DNA of 23,954 nt from Chloroflexi bacterium RBG_19FT_COMBO_55_16 (GTDB lineage Bacteria; Chloroflexota; Anaerolineae; Anaerolineales; UBA4823): contig MGOK01000105.1 in NCBI GenBank assembly GCA_001795335.1, positions 953-24,906 of the forward strand, written 5' to 3'. Shown here in pieces: positions 22,634 through 23,954 of the stretch. Made by a program: the position numbers and the translations under genes. Within the stretch, counting starts at the first letter, position 1; each line of letters opens with the position of its first letter. A model generated the notes under the pieces. That model was not told the DNA's origin. It worked only from the letters and a program-made list of their open reading frames with translations, and made no database searches.

Positions 22634-23954
22634 ATGTCACTGCTAAAACGGATCGAACAAGGACAGGGAAATCCATTACAAACTGGGGAAGGGGATGGAA
22701 GTTCGCACCTGGTAAATCTGCAGACCCGGCGCGTACCCCCGCCTGGAATTAACGCGCAGCGAGACACCTATACGGACTTGAAAACTCGCGTCCAGAACCG
22801 GTTATTAGCTGAGCTCGACCCCACTATGGATGTCACCCGGGTTGGCGAGGTGCGTAACACGATCCAGGAGCTGTACGAACAGGTGCTGGCGGAAGAGAAT
22901 ATCATCCTGTCCAGGCCAGAGAAACACCGCCTCTTCGAACAGATCGCCGCTGAAATCCTGGGATTTGGCCCATTACAACCTCTATTGGAGGATGAAACCG
23001 TTACGGAAGTGATGGTCAACGGGGCGAAGAACATTTATGTCGAGCGAGAAGGGAGGCTCCACCGGGTTCCGATGTCATTTGAAAGCGACGATCATGTAAT
23101 GCGGATTATCGATCGGATCGTTGCACCGCTTGGCCGGCGGATCGACGAATCCAGCCCCTACGTGGATGCACGCCTGCCGGATGGTTCACGTGTCAACGCA
23201 ATCATCCCGCCGATCTCACTGGTCGGACCGACTCTGACGATCCGAAAATTTGCCAAGAATCCAATCACTCTCGAGCAATTGGTCCAATTTGGGACGATTG
23301 CGCCAGAGACATTACAATTCCTGGAGGCCTGCGTCAAGGCACGTTTGAATATTGTCATCTCAGGGGGCACTGGTTCAGGGAAAACAACACTATTAAACAT
23401 CCTTTCCCAATTTATCCCTGCCGATGAGCGCATTGTCACCATCGAAAATGCCGCCGAGTTACAACTCCGCCAGGAACATGTAGTGACATTGGAGTCACGC
23501 CCACCGAATATCGAGGGACGCGGGGAAGTAACCATCCGTCAGCTGGTGATCAATACCCTGCGTATGCGCCCTGACCGCATTATCGTCGGCGAAATTCGCG
23601 ATGAGGCTGCCTTGGACATGTTGCAAGCGATGAACACCGGTCACGATGGCTCCATGACGACAGCCCACTCAAACAGCCCACGCGACTCCTTAACGCGTAT
23701 TGAAACAATGGTGATGATGGCCGGGATGGAAATGCCCGTACGAGCTATTCGCGAGCAGATTTCCTCGGCAATAGACCTTGTGATCCATCAGGAACGATTG
23801 CGCGACGGCACGCGTAAAGTGATCCAGGTCACCGAGGTGTCCGGCATGGAAGGCGAGGTGATCACCATGACCGATTTGTTTATATTCGAGCAGTCCGGTT
23901 TTGAGAATGGAAAAGTGATTGGCCGTTTCCGTCCAACCGGCCTGAGACCCAAGT
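22634..23954 (+). CDS. cpaF: Tad pilus secretion ATPase CpaF/TadA (partial, 3' end beyond window)
   Basis: Open from ATG 22634 to the window end, 440 codons, with no stop. A variable N-terminal region precedes the GspE/PulE-like N-domain ([20 protein letters not shown]). The ATPase core has Walker A GGTGSGKT (244-251, K250), a [11 protein letters not shown]sp/Glu-box-like strand, [17 protein letters not shown] (Walker B) and [19 protein letters not shown] (His box). These match the TadA/CpaF branch of type II/IV secretion ATPases. The GGAG at 22621-22624 lies 9 bases before the ATG, and a TGA just upstream (22628-22630) excludes an earlier start. Energises Flp pilus assembly; TadB/TadC would be expected next, outside the window. 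Confidence 0.93.
   Translation, partial: MSLLKRIEQGQGNPLQTGEGDGSSHLVNLQTRRVPPPGINAQRDTYTDLKTRVQNRLLAELDPTMDVTRVGEVRNTIQELYEQVLAEENIILSRPEKHRLFEQIAAEILGFGPLQPLLEDETVTEVMVNGAKNIYVEREGRLHRVPMSFESDDHVMRIIDRIVAPLGRRIDESSPYVDARLPDGSRVNAIIPPISLVGPTLTIRKFAKNPITLEQLVQFGTIAPETLQFLEACVKARLNIVISGGTGSGKTTLLNILSQFIPADERIVTIENAAELQLRQEHVVTLESRPPNIEGRGEVTIRQLVINTLRMRPDRIIVGEIRDEAALDMLQAMNTGHDGSMTTAHSNSPRDSLTRIETMVMMAGMEMPVRAIREQISSAIDLVIHQERLRDGTRKVIQVTEVSGMEGEVITMTDLFIFEQSGFENGKVIGRFRPTGLRPK

Overview
The window looks like a chromosomal segment from a Chloroflexota bacterium, most likely Anaerolineae-like. This rests on the gene mix: a Gld-type ABC cassette with a DUF4340 partner, many multi-pass GT-C-type glycosyltransferases, a DegS/DegU-like two-component pair, and a Tad pilus locus that runs flp-cpaB-cpaE-cpaF with no secretin or pilotin gene between (expected for an envelope without a classical outer membrane). 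The taxonomy is inference; no rRNA or other marker is present.

Layout. (1) 1-3158, plus strand: end of an ABC ATPase, an ABC-2 permease, a GldG-like protein and a DUF4340 protein, tightly packed as one operon. (2) 3159-4593: a promoter-bearing intergenic region with inverted repeats, then a primary-type sigma-70 factor. (3) 4590-17648: eight consecutive large polytopic membrane proteins, one on the minus strand overlapping the sigma gene tail to tail and seven on the plus strand, nearly all with an acidic motif in the first outside loop typical of GT-C enzymes that use polyprenyl-phosphate sugars. No soluble GT, flippase or sugar-nucleotide gene lies between them. (4) 17649-19646: a promoter, a large perfect palindromic element in the leader, and an overlapping LuxR-type response regulator / DegS-like histidine kinase pair. 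(5) 19647-23954: Tad pilus locus, starting with a 48-residue Flp prepilin behind a near-consensus promoter and a perfect Shine-Dalgarno, then a hairpin terminator/attenuator, cpaB, a receiver-fused cpaE (TadZ), and cpaF (TadA) cut by the window end.

How the parts may fit together. The two-component pair lies directly upstream of the pilin promoter, which carries three copies of an 8-bp half-site (ATTCTTRC), one overlapping the -35. This suggests, but does not prove, that the response regulator controls pilin expression. The GT-C array could modify surface proteins such as pili, or extracellular polymer; that is only contextual.

Non-coding structure worth noting: degenerate short tandem repeats of period 8 (three loci, two inside or touching coding sequence) and period 7 (two loci, one spanning a gene-gene junction), a palindromic element of about 85 bp, and a 7-bp inverted repeat just upstream of the sigma factor ribosome binding site.
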